Shown: one piece after another, positions 31,825-41,348 of the stretch
Position numbering within the stretch: the stretch's first letter is position 1
How the letters are laid out: the number at the start of each line of letters is the position of its first letter
DNA from: Peltaster fructicola
Lineage: Eukaryota; Ascomycota; Dothideomycetes
Reading direction: 5' to 3'
Assembly (NCBI GenBank): GCA_001592805.2
Contig: CP051139.1
Span: 2,914,001 to 2,978,000 of the forward strand
Length of the DNA stretch: 64,000 nucleotides
Notes under the pieces: model-generated
Seen by the model: only the letters and a program-made list of their open reading frames with translations
Told to the model about the DNA's origin: nothing
The model's database searches: none
Program-made: the position numbers and the translations under genes

Positions 31825-32405
31825 GATGTCTGTCGTGTTGTTGCTGGGAGGACTCTGATAGCGAGCGCGTCGCTAAGTCTTTCGTGTGTTTCTGAGCCTT
31901 GCCTCAGCTGATCTATAGACGACTTGAACGGTCTTGAAGTATTGTAGAAGATGTGTATAACATGAGAGGCCTGCAAGAGATTGGCGTCAATGACTGGAGC
32001 GACCTCAGGCACGCAATTGTCGCTGTCTCCTGATCTGGAAGCTCACAATCCGCCTGTAAGTCCTGTAGGTTCTTCTCGCAACCTGAGTGAACATTGATCA
32101 GGTTATTTCAGCTTTTGAGGCGCCTGGTGGGATTCGCCGTCTAGCATCGAGGTGGACCAGCACATCAGAGGAAGAAGACACAGCTCTGGCACGAAGACAC
32201 CCTTCTCTCAGCCTGAGATGACTATCTGGAAATCGTACTCAAGAGTTCTGCTGAGTACAATTTGATGTTGTCTCATGCTGATCACTTCGCCCGCAACGGA
32301 GGTCTGACCATGCTGGCCGCGAGTCGATGTCGAATGACGCCACTGATTGATGCTTTACTTCTACTACAAGCTTACAGGTCTGACTTTTTGGTCAACAGCA
32401 CAAAC
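31825..32405. other. Divergent intergenic region
   Basis: 581 bp between divergent genes, no coding exon supported. The plus frame ending in the next gene is open from 32262, but nothing upstream of ATG 32406 looks conserved. Confidence 0.4.
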
Positions 32406-32729
32406 ATGTCGCATCCGCAGCCTCCTCAACGGCAACCTACACCAGCTGAGACATTTGATTACGCCAAAGCAGTTCACTACACCGCGTGGCTCGGTGTCGT
32501 TGCCTTTCCGATCCTTGCCCTGGCACCACCGAGAAAGCTCGATCCTCTAACCATTGGCCTCATAGGTGGCACGGTATTTTCTGGCAATTACTTGTATCGA
32601 GAGCGATATGGCCGTTCGCTATTACAACGAATCTCAGGAAGTCCTCCTAGCCAGACATTGTCGGCACCGTCAGCAAGTAATGTGCAGCTCGGCGACATAA
32701 GATCAATGGTCAAGCCAAAGAACTCCTGA
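32406..32729 (+). CDS. Small two-helix membrane protein
   Basis: Single exon, 107 aa (MSHPQPPQRQPTPAETFDYA). Two hydrophobic segments, AWLGVVAFPILALAPPR and LTIGLIGGTVFSGNYL, are followed by the basic YRERYGRSLLQRI. The layout, with a PPRKLD turn and RxGRSLL after the second helix, looks like a small conserved ascomycete membrane protein, possibly mitochondrial. No name can be given. It is codon-biased like its neighbours. Confidence 0.7.
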   Translation: MSHPQPPQRQPTPAETFDYAKAVHYTAWLGVVAFPILALAPPRKLDPLTIGLIGGTVFSGNYLYRERYGRSLLQRISGSPPSQTLSAPSASNVQLGDIRSMVKPKNS

Positions 32730-32960
32730 AGAAAGAGATGGAATAGACTCTGTTATATCGCTGGTGTGGTGTGCAATGTCCCGAGGCGTCTTGATCGTGT
32801 CTCAGAGCCACACGCATCCACAAAGCACGGCGCATGGTCTCATTGCGCCAGGTCTTACAACAAACAGAACATGCTGGCTTCCAGAAGTGTATAAAGATGG
32901 TTGACACTTCTGCTCCTTTACGTACTCGTGTGGTTTACAAGACGAGCAGATCTCGGAATA

Positions 32961-33710
32961 ATGGCCTCGTCGTGTGAGAACATCACCGCTGGTCAAGATG
33001 AGAAAGTCAGCAGTACGGATCATATCACAGAACGACAATATGTGGAACATCAGCCCAGCGAAACGTACGACTTCACAGGCGCAGGAGTCATAGATCCATT
33101 GTTGCTGGATCCTCTTATGGGTATCCCAGGGAGTTCTGAGGGTATTCCATGGTCCTTCGATACACCAACAGATGTGCCATCCTACGAAGAACCGGTCATC
33201 TCCTCTCCCGTCGGTCCTCACAGCCACTATATGCAGCGCCGCTCGGTATCTGAACCTCCAATGTGGCATGACAACACGAACTCCATGCCATTCTCGCAAG
33301 ACGAACCACACGTCATCTTCCATCGTGGTGGAAAGGAGCTTGGCACCGAATCTGCGAGGAACACAAAGAAGCGAGCACGTCGTCAGGAACCTTACACTCG
33401 CCCACAGAGAGCCGCCACCGTGCAACGTTATCAAGTACCACATCCACGTTCGCACCCGTTGAGCAACATTCGAGCAAGTGCAACGCCATACAACGCGCAT
33501 CAGCCACAGGCACTGTACTATCGACAAGTGGGCGATCAGTCTACGTCAACACGAACTAGTGGTCCTCGCCATTTGATCGACCAATCTTTGTTCGCTGCGG
33601 AGGTCGACGAGGGCAAGAGCACGGCGCCGACTGAAGCAGTGGTACAGATTGGTATGGAAGCATTGAGAGAAATCATCATCGAGGCTGTCCGCACTGCGTT
33701 GCACGGCTAG
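32961..33710 (+). CDS. Hypothetical disordered protein
   Basis: Single exon, 249 aa from ATG 32961 (MASSCENITAGQDEKVSS). It is mostly low-complexity: an acidic N-terminus (DFTGAGVIDPLLLDPLMG), then a Pro/Ser/Arg region with RRSVSEPP, a phosphorylation-like motif, and KKRARRQEPYTRPQR, a possible nuclear localisation signal. It ends in a short amphipathic helix (QIGMEALREIIIEAVRTALH) that could mediate dimerisation. No known domain. A regulatory nuclear role is possible, but this is a guess. The open frame and codon use support a real gene. Confidence 0.6.
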   Translation: MASSCENITAGQDEKVSSTDHITERQYVEHQPSETYDFTGAGVIDPLLLDPLMGIPGSSEGIPWSFDTPTDVPSYEEPVISSPVGPHSHYMQRRSVSEPPMWHDNTNSMPFSQDEPHVIFHRGGKELGTESARNTKKRARRQEPYTRPQRAATVQRYQVPHPRSHPLSNIRASATPYNAHQPQALYYRQVGDQSTSTRTSGPRHLIDQSLFAAEVDEGKSTAPTEAVVQIGMEALREIIIEAVRTALHG

Positions 33711-34981
33711 AGCAGCGATGCTGGTGCTTAACGGATTTTATGGAGGAGGGGAATCCTAGCCCATGAATGTCCTTCTTCGTCGTCTATGCCGAAGAATCCT
33801 CTCGAAAGATTGCAAGTCGACAAGCTTGACATCTTCGGCCACGAGCAGATTGCAAGAAACGAGGCTACCATGCACAGTACTAAGCTTATGAAGCCTTCAT
33901 CACACTTCCCGGCAGGCTTCAAGATCTCCTGGTGGAGCATGTTGGAAGGTCACCTTCTCTAGCACGAAGCCGTCATCTCGACTCATCTTCTGGCTGTGTT
34001 CATGAGACGAAGGCAGAGAGTTCGAGGCTATGAGCCATGGGTATGCTCGTATCCCTAGCTCAATCTGAAGAAGCTCCTAGTAGGATCGCGTGATCTCGAC
34101 GATCACTGACTCCTGAGTACTTGGTATCGCTTCGTGTATGGGGACCATGCAATGTCTTGACATTCTCAGACTCAAACACGTTCAACACATGTTATGTCAG
34201 GTACTCTAGAAGCCAAGATCTCGCTAGTAATGAAACCCGGGAACCAGTCTTCCTGAGCATTAGTAGGTCCTCCTCGTTCAATGTCTTGGGAGATCTCTAT
34301 GTACTTGACATCTTCACCAGCTTTGATTCTGCAGCGACCGAGAGACGTGTCGTCATCCGCACTGGTCGACTCCCAGCGAGATGGCATCAGGTCAAGACAT
34401 GACCGCAGGAGTGATCGCCGTCTGCTGTGGTTCGAGTGTAGAGATGATTGACTTGCGTTCCAACGATGACGAATTGTATTATTGTTCACGAATCAACATC
34501 CTCAAAAGCGGCACGTACAAGCAGACGGCGTCGTATATGTCGTCTTACCTACCAAGTCATCTCAACCAATTGCTTTTACCGACCGTTGACACAAGGCGAG
34601 GCAATTCGTATTGGTCGATTGAGACGCTGCGGTCGCACAAAGATCGCAGCCATTCGCGACCACAGTTCAAGCTTTGCACTGCTCAGCCGGTGAGCAAAGA
34701 CAAGTCGGAGGGCGGACCTCTAACCTATATGACACTGACAAGGCCACGCAAGCTCAGTATACATTCATGCAGGCACTTCTGCAGTCGAACCGAGCGACAA
34801 GTATGGTCTGTCCTGGCCACGTAGTAGGTCACCGACAAGTATATGCTGGGTGTAAACATGAGAAGTCACGCACTAGTTCTAGGAACACGACAACGCGTCA
34901 TGGTACATCACAGCAACCTCAATGCTGCGAACATACCTCCCAAGGCTAAGTCGTGCTCGGAAGCACCTATACATCTCCAAA
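33711..34981. other. Gene-poor region with decayed kinase-like pieces
   Basis: 1.27 kb without an intact gene. On the minus strand near 33775-34075 the translation reads VHGSLVSCNLLVAEDVKLVD, resembling a protein-kinase catalytic loop and Mg-binding segment with the key Asp residues replaced. A second, weaker stretch near 34245-34360 (SLGRCRIKAGEDVKYIEI) has a similar pattern. Stops interrupt both. They are probably relics of small fungal kinases; the rest shows nothing recognisable. Confidence 0.35.
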
Positions 34982-35977
34982 ATGTCCTACTCAGACACTG
35001 GTAATACCTACTTACCGTTCGCTGACCTTATGAAGCTCGAAAAGATAGATCAAGACACATATCGATCAGTTGCGAAGGCTTTCTGCCCCGGTGGCATTCA
35101 TCCACGAGCTCATGGCGTAACATATGGCGGCCACGTCTATGCGCAAGCAGCTTGGGCAGCAGCCCAGACCGTACCGACTGGCTTTGTGCTTCACAGCATC
35201 ACTGGCTTTTTCATACTTGGTGGCTTACCTTTAGTGCCGTTCGTGTACAAGGTCGACAGCGTCAGGAACGGGCGATCGTACTGTACGCGCACAGTCAATG
35301 TCACACAGGCAGAAGGCAAGGGGATTTGCTTCACCTGCACCTGTTCCTTCAAGATCGCTGAGAGGAGTGACATGGAAGAGCAAGAGCGGGTCGATCTCTG
35401 GAACGTATACAAGGATGTTCTGCAGGATAAGAGACCAGAAGATTTCGAAGAGGCGCCTGGTATGGATGTTCCATGGTATTGGCAGTTGCAGAAAGAGACT
35501 GGAGAGAACGACAAGTTCCCTGGTCTTCAGACGACCAAAGTCGACATGAAAGCGTTCAACGATGGCAGATCTGGGACTGAACGCCGTCAATTGATCTTCT
35601 ATCGCACGATAGGAGCCATGTCCGACGATTCAAACCTGCACATTGCAGCGCATCTGTATGCATCCGACCGTAACAGCCTATTCATCGTCGCCAATCATTT
35701 CGAGGTCGGAGGAAAGTACAGCCAAATGGGCAGCCTGACACACACAGTAATCTTCCACTCACCAATAGAGCAAATGATGTTTCCTCCGCCGGCCAAGCAT
35801 AGCAGTCCCCAAGGTGACTGGTACTGTAAGGAAGACTGGACCACACGCATCGGATCTGGTCGTGGCATGTTTCATTGTCGAGTTTTGAGTCCGAATGGCA
35901 CCCATATTGCTACAGTGATGCAAGATGGAATGATCAGGCTGGACAAGAAGTCTGCAAGCACAAGCGTGAAGCTGTGA
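34982..35977 (+). CDS. Acyl-CoA thioesterase II (TesB/TES1 family)
   Basis: Single exon, 331 aa from ATG 34982. Two hotdog domains. The first has FCPGGIHPRAHGVTYGGHVY and TGFVLHSITGFFILGG; the second has NLHIAAHLYASDRNSLFIVA, GSLTHTVIFHSPIEQMMF and GRGMFHCRVLSPNGTHIATV. This is the architecture of TesB-type enzymes that hydrolyse fatty acyl-CoA, often in peroxisomes. The C-terminus ends SVKL, only loosely like a PTS1 signal. An in-frame upstream ATG at 34922 would add a basic, Leu/Arg-rich 20-residue N-terminus (MLRTYLPRLSRARKHLYISK) resembling a mitochondrial presequence, so location is open. Catalytic residues were not individually verified. Confidence 0.9.
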   Translation: MSYSDTGNTYLPFADLMKLEKIDQDTYRSVAKAFCPGGIHPRAHGVTYGGHVYAQAAWAAAQTVPTGFVLHSITGFFILGGLPLVPFVYKVDSVRNGRSYCTRTVNVTQAEGKGICFTCTCSFKIAERSDMEEQERVDLWNVYKDVLQDKRPEDFEEAPGMDVPWYWQLQKETGENDKFPGLQTTKVDMKAFNDGRSGTERRQLIFYRTIGAMSDDSNLHIAAHLYASDRNSLFIVANHFEVGGKYSQMGSLTHTVIFHSPIEQMMFPPPAKHSSPQGDWYCKEDWTTRIGSGRGMFHCRVLSPNGTHIATVMQDGMIRLDKKSASTSVKL

Positions 35978-36429
35978 TCTTGACACGAGCGACAGGCATC
36001 AGCTCTAATGAGCCGTGCTGACCACGCAACAGCACAAAGGGATGCTATACGTCTAAACAACCTTCTTGGTGGCAAGACTAGGCTCCAAAGACATCGGAAT
36101 CCCAGGCGATCAATAGGAGCAGCGCCATGACAGCCTGTTGTCATACCCTGGGTGGCACTCTATCAGGTATATGTGTTGTCCTCCAGGATGTAGTGGCCGT
36201 AGCAGCAGAACCTTCTACCTCTAAAATCGCGACTGCGTCTGCTGTTGCAATTGTGCTCCTGCAGCGAGTGCAGGGACAACAGCATTGACCTCAAGTATTA
36301 GCAGGCTTGATCGACTTTCACCAGCGCCATCATGTTGCATCACACCTCAGACCTATTCTGAAGCCTTCCCATCCTATCGAAGTCGCAGGTTCATAGCTAC
36401 GAAGCTCATCAATACCTCGAACGCCTCTC
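35978..36429. other. Intergenic region
   Basis: 452 bp after the thioesterase gene. No coding exon supported; presumably its 3' UTR and the promoter of the PMP3-like locus. Confidence 0.35.
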
Positions 36430-36666
36430 ATGGTCCTGGTCTGTAGTACGTGGCAGTAGAGAGACAACCAGCTAACATGGAAGCAGACAGAACTCATTGA
36501 AATCGTCCTTGCGTTCTTCTGTCCGCCGTTAGCAGTGTTCCTGCTTACCGGCTGCAGCATCGATCTGGTGCTCAACATCTTACTGTGCCTCTTCGGCTAG
36601 GTACCGGGAGTCATTCATGCTTTGCTTCTAGTTATGTTTCTGCCAGAATTCGAAGGCCTTTGCTAG
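36430..36666 (+). pseudogene. PMP3/UPF0057-like small membrane protein with in-frame TAG
   Basis: From 36487 the plus strand encodes TELIEIVLAFFCPPLAVFLL and TGCSIDLVLNILLCLFG, the first helix and Cys-turn of the PMP3/SNA family (plasma-membrane proteolipids affecting cation uptake). The family continues G-[aromatic]-x-PG-x-x-HA. Here the aromatic codon is TAG (36598-36600), and the same frame goes on VPGVIHALLLVMFLPEFEGL to a second stop at 36664. A possible first exon is just ATG GTC CTG (36430-36438), with a 48-nt intron carrying CTAAC and GCAG. A truncated 40-residue product, a recent nonsense mutation or stop readthrough are all possible. TGG to TAG would be a single G-to-A change. Confidence 0.6.
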
Positions 36667-36954
36667 TCCTGTGGTGATATCCTCACACAGGGTATCCTGC
36701 TCAGCCTGCAGAACAAATTCGTAAAGCCTTAGTTGTCCTACAGCAAGACTCTCTTCCCAGCCCAGCCCAACCCGCCTGCCTTATCTGCTCCATGAGGGAT
36801 CCGGTGCTCACGGAATCGACTCCTGACAGCGCACGACAATCGAGGTTTACCTTCCAGCGAACCCACTGCTTGCAAACCTTCTAGCGAAGACACCACCACA
36901 CCTGAATGTAAACCCACAACTCTTCTACGAGCTGTCCAATCGTCAAGACTACCC
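36601..36954. other. Region between the PMP3-like locus and the predicted gene
   Basis: 354 bp, starting with the PMP3-like readthrough part. From 36830 the plus strand is open in the frame of the next predicted gene, preceded by an acceptor-like CTGACAG. An upstream exon may exist here but could not be placed. Confidence 0.3.
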
Positions 36955-37597
36955 ATGAGCGAAGCTCGGAAGGTCACTGAGCTGCTGGCGTACCTTTCCA
37001 CAAAGTCTCAAGGGTACGATAGGAAGATCTGCCGCACACGGACTGATTCGTTCGTTGCAGCTGGGACCGACCTTGTGTGACAGCAGCCAATTGCCGGTCG
37101 CGGATGACAGAAGTCAGCTGCAAGTTCGAACAAATTGAGGCCACCCAGTCTATTCAGGCGACGAGCAGCGCTCTAAACCCTCGCGTCTCGTGCATGTCAA
37201 GCGATGCATGTTGTGCGGCATGGGCGAGAGAACAAGATGTGATGTGTTCTCGACGATCAGTTGTTTGATGGCAGCACCGGGAGCTCTCGGTGGAAAAGCG
37301 GATCTCTGGCATTTGTAAGCACATCGTCACTCCATAGGTTGTGTACCGTGCAAGAGTGCCATAGCTGTGAGCCCTCGTTCGCAGGTGGAGTCGGCCAAGA
37401 TGCTGCCACGAGCAGGGGGCATCGTGATATATTCGAGCGGTGATAGCTCCGGCGGCGATCAGAATGAGCACCTGGAAATTGAGTGGGTCAGGCAGCACAG
37501 AGCAGCCAGACATGCCATGCTGCTGAGAGCGTGTGTAGACGGCGCCACAACCGTGGAGGTGCTGAGTGCGCAAGGAGCTGTGCATCATCTTCGATGA
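36955..37597 (+). CDS. Predicted four-exon gene, unknown function
   Basis: Proposed exons 36955-37013, 37061-37112, 37169-37314, 37357-37597 (165 aa), with introns of 47, 56 and 42 nt. The phases agree at every junction and the total is a multiple of three, which is unlikely for random choices. The second donor (GTCAGC) and the last acceptor (AAGAG) are non-ideal. The protein includes a Cys-rich piece (HVKRCMLCGMGERTRCDVFS) followed by MAAPGALGGKADLWHF, then IVIYSSGDSSGGDQNEHLEI and RACVDGATTVEVLSAQGAVH. I recognise no family. The first exon could extend upstream to 36830 if another exon precedes it. Confidence 0.4.
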
Positions 37598-37970
37598 CGC
37601 GCACCGCTGATAGTGCAAATCATGGCTACTCTAGTCGAGCTTCCCCTCGCGTAATATTGCAGTGGTGCTAACCCGTCGTGTCATAGAATTCAGTACAGCA
37701 GCGAAACAGCAAGGGTGGCGACTCAGATTCCCAAGCACTTTTCCGGTCGTCAGAAGCACAATTGTGGTGTAATAACACTGCTAGGATCGTGTGGAAATCA
37801 CCTTATATCAAGGCAAAGGTGCCAGTGTTGCTCAGCAAGCTCCGCGGCGGTTGAAGCGATTACTAGCCATCTGGCAGAAGGACTGCCATCCCTCACCACG
37901 TTGCCTTGTTCCTAGCGATTGACCACCAATCTTGCAACAAGCATACCTGTTTCTGGGGCAGAGGCTCGGC
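37598..37970. other. Intergenic region upstream of the bZIP gene
   Basis: 373 bp; no gene seen. The bZIP reading frame is open upstream to 37932 without an ATG, so the transcript leader or a further 5' exon may lie here. Confidence 0.35.
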
Positions 37971-39032
37971 ATGATGTGTGAGCAGCATTTCGACATGATG
38001 GACACCCTGCGCGACCTCGGTCATCAGGCTGTATTTCACAATGGCATGGTCTCGCCGCCTCCTCTGGACGATATGATGTTTGCTCCACAGCCAGACTTCC
38101 AATTTCATGGAAACGTGATGGATGCCGAGTTCAACGAGGTCGCTACGAAAGTCGTTGGCGTTGATACCTCAGCATTGTCCTCGGGGTAAGAGCTTCTGCC
38201 CATGTAGCTTGATCGACAATGCTGATGATACAACAGCACGTCCAGCACGGCGAACAGCAAGAACTGCCCTCCAACTCCGAGTAGCCTCAGTCAACCAACA
38301 GGCTTTACAACTGATGATTTTGTAAGTGTGAAGATGATTTGCTGAAACGTCTGGACCAGACTGACGTCGTAGCAGGAGCGGTCAGAGCTGTCTAGTATCT
38401 TAGACAGAGGTCGGAAGAGTCCGCGTAAGAGCACCGACCTGACCGCAGCAGCATTCGAGCAGCAGCCTAGAAGCAACAAGAAACAACGGCGAGGAAGCGT
38501 TGTGGAACATGACGGCAAAGATCGCTGTCGTGAAAAGAACAAGATCGCAGCGGCAAAGTGTCGAGCGAAGAAACGTGACAACATGGACCTGATCGAAAGC
38601 AGCCACCGTACCCTGAGCGCCGAGAACTCATTGCTGCGGAGGCAAGAGCAGCAACTGCGCGAAACCGTCGCCGAGCTGCGTACCCTGGCGTTGGATCATC
38701 AGAACTGCAACTGTGGCGTGCATCAGTACAACATGCTTGAAGCCAGGAAGCTCGCACATGGCCTAGGAGGACTGTGCTCAATGGCAAGCTCACACATGCC
38801 AGACTCAGCCGCTGAGCAACAGCGAAAGCGATCTTGCACAATCGACCATCCCTCTTCTCCTAGCAGCAATCATGCTTACTTTCACAGCCGTTCCCAGTCT
38901 TTCTCAGCGCCTGGACAGTTCGGCATGCCTTCTACCGAAGACTTTATGATGCAGAACGCTGTGTTCGGCGGGGACCACGGCCTCTTCGAGATGGAGGCCT
39001 CCTTGATGGACCACAGCAAGCTGAATGCATGA
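37971..39032 (+). CDS. bZIP transcription factor
   Basis: Three exons: 37971-38185, 38237-38321, 38376-39032 (318 aa), with introns of 51 and 54 nt. The N-terminal part (MMCEQHFDMMDTLRDLG) is acidic with Pro/Ser stretches, likely an activation region. The basic region KDRCREKNKIAAAKCRAKKR keeps the NxxAAxxCR signature of AP-1/ATF-type bZIPs. A leucine zipper of about four heptads (LSAENSLLRRQEQQLRETVA) follows, then a Cys/His-rich NCNCGVHQYN and a disordered tail with SRSQSFSAPGQ. It should bind TGACTCA/CRE-like sites as a dimer in the nucleus. The exact orthologue is uncertain. The stop-free 5' extension leaves the start tentative. Confidence 0.88.
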
Positions 39033-39895
39033 AACTCAGCTACATTGTGTTCCTTGATGAATGATGACCCTGCTGGCGGCAAAGCATATGCCTGTTTGCG
39101 GGACTTTTGGTGGAGGGGACTTGTAATCGGCGTTGCAGGAAGGGCACTAGAAGCTATCGATAGCAGATCAAAAAGCGTCCTTCGAGGCTGTCCTCAACCT
39201 GTCTGAACCTAGTACGATGACGCTGGTGCATATCGGTCTGAACTGGCACTATTGGGAATGTCATGGAGTGTCTCTGGGAGAACGTCCATGACTATGATCG
39301 CCAAGGCGGTCTAGCCACCGGATGTCGCAGGGAGGGGACCTCTCCATACTGATTTCAAACTTGTCATAACCACAGAATATAGGCCTGTGGAGACAAGATC
39401 CCATTATGGCTGATAGGAGTTCGGGTGGTGATTAACGGTCGATGAAGTCAGATGAGGTGAAGTTGAGACAGGGATGTCGTCTCATTTAACTCGCACGCAC
39501 GCATGCACAGGATCTAGCACGCTCTTGAACACGTCATCATGACCAGTGAAGCAATTTCGTCTACACCATCCGTCGGACCTTATGCCCGCCTCCGACGATC
39601 GCACTACAATGTCGCATTCTGTTCAATGCTGCTCGTGGCACTCCCGGAACGCACTCCTCCATCCCTGCTAGTCTCCGGGTGTCGTCCATCTGCGACTTCA
39701 AGACAGTCACGCCAGGCATTGTATCTCACTAGTCGCTCGGAAGAGTCAATCGGCGCCGTAAAGAAAAGGCGGGAGCAGATCGTGGTCTGGTTGCATCATA
39801 AATACAGCATCAGATTGTCGCGCTAATCTGTCAGCCTATTGCCCGACACCATCATCACAATTTATCAAAAGCCAAGACCACGAACAACACCATCG
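39033..39895. other. Intergenic region upstream of GLO2
   Basis: 863 bp. A 95-codon open frame starts at ATG 39539 on the plus strand (MTSEAISSTPSVGPYARLRR) but shows no domain and poor coding character. Probably promoter/5' leader of GLO2, with the bZIP 3' UTR at the left. Confidence 0.35.
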
Positions 39896-41179
39896 ATGAG
39901 CATACTCAGCAGCGCTAAATCAGTGCTTCGTCGACCAATCTCTATCTCTGCTGTGGGCATTGCAATCGTCCTTGTAGCTTACTGGTTCCGGTTCGCTGAC
40001 ACGAGCGAGCAGCATCAGCAGCATCACTCACGCAAGATGCATATCCAATCTATCCCGATGTGTTCGTACCTTGAGCCAGCTGAGGCGTGACTGTAACGAC
40101 TGACACCTCCTAGGGGAGGGCAAGGGCAACAACTACGCTTATCTCGTTACCGATGACAAGACTAAGGATGCCGTCATCATCGATCCAGCAAACCCTTCAG
40201 AGTGTGTATCCCGCAGCATCGATTATGGTACCGTCTGATCATTGTGCAGGGTGCTACCACATCTGAAGAAGGCCGTAGACTCCGGCTATAAACTGAAGCA
40301 CATCATCAATACTCATCAGTAAGATTGTGTACATTCGTGCTGGAGATGCCTGCTGACAGTCATCGAGCCACCACGACCACGCAGGTGGAAATGTTGAGCT
40401 TGTAAGCTAATGTTGTAGCACGCTGAAGTGATGCTGACTCTACAAGCTCAAAACATACAGTGTGCCAATAATCGGTGGTAAGGACTGCGCAGAGGTCAAC
40501 AAGACTCCTGCCAATAATGAGACCTTTACCATTGGCGAGAATATCAAGGTGAGAGCCTTGTGCACACCTTGCCATACCCAGGACAGCATCTGCTACTTCA
40601 TGGAAGATGGCAATGAGCGAGTCGTGTTCACCGGAGACACTCTGTTCATTGGCGGTATGTCATCAGTCCTGTCTCGTGGCTCATTCTGATCATGTTGAGG
40701 TTGTGGACGATTCTTCGAAGGCACACCAGAGGAGATGGATACTGCTCTGAACAGGGTGCTGGCTGCCTTGCCTGATGACACAAAGGTCTACGTATGTCGG
40801 AGCCTCCCATCATTACCTAGCTAACGTGGTCAGCCGGGCCATGAGTACACCAAGGGCAACGCCAAGTTTGGTATTCACGTCGTGCAAGACGAGGCCGTCA
40901 AGAAGCTCGAGTCGTTCGCCGAGTCCAACAAGCAGACTCAAGGCAAATCCACAATGGGCGATGAAAAGGTGAGTGTTTTGTATGGTCGCTGAAGTGATGA
41001 TCACTGACAGGAGGCTGCAGAAATGGAATGTTTTCATGCGGCTCGAGGTGAGTTATCGTATTCCATCAAGGTGCCTCTACTAACTCCTTTTGCAGGATCC
41101 CGCTATCCAGAAGTTCACCGGCAAGACAAACCGTGTAGACGTGATGAGCGCCTTGCGGGAGGGCAAGAACAACATGTAG
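39896..41179 (+). CDS. GLO2: Glyoxalase II (hydroxyacylglutathione hydrolase)
   Basis: Nine exons: 39896-40061, 40114-40201, 40250-40318, 40368-40401, 40447-40654, 40700-40791, 40834-40968, 41021-41047, 41096-41179 (300 aa), introns 42-52 nt. The metallo-beta-lactamase fold has the di-metal motif [12 protein letters not shown], which appears only after splicing, then the later ligands [26 protein letters not shown] and [12 protein letters not shown]. The C-terminal glutathione-binding helices end [18 protein letters not shown]. It hydrolyses S-lactoylglutathione in methylglyoxal detoxification. The N-terminus ([19 protein letters not shown]) is a membrane or mitochondrial-type leader, while ATG 40037 ([20 protein letters not shown]) gives the 253-residue cytosolic form. 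Confidence 0.94.
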
Positions 41180-41348
41180 CGCCAGTAAAAGACGACTCTA
41201 TAACGAAGATACTCCGACACCTCACGCCTGTCCACAGTTTCACACTAAGCAAGAGTTCCATTTCATGACACAATGCATTTGGCTGCGGACCACTATATAC
41301 TGCAAAAACCCGTGCTTCCAATCTTACAATTTGTACATCATTCCTCGT

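Noticed and set aside
36598-36600. Explaining the PMP3 TAG by an intron
   Set aside because: Any GT-AG pair that removes it is under 40 nt or deletes the conserved helix or VPGVIHA segment.
37154-37618. 154-codon open frame on the minus strand
   Set aside because: It overlaps the predicted plus-strand exons and has no domain or codon bias of its own; judged a shadow.
39539-39826. 95-codon frame upstream of GLO2
   Set aside because: No domain and weak coding character; more likely leader or promoter sequence.
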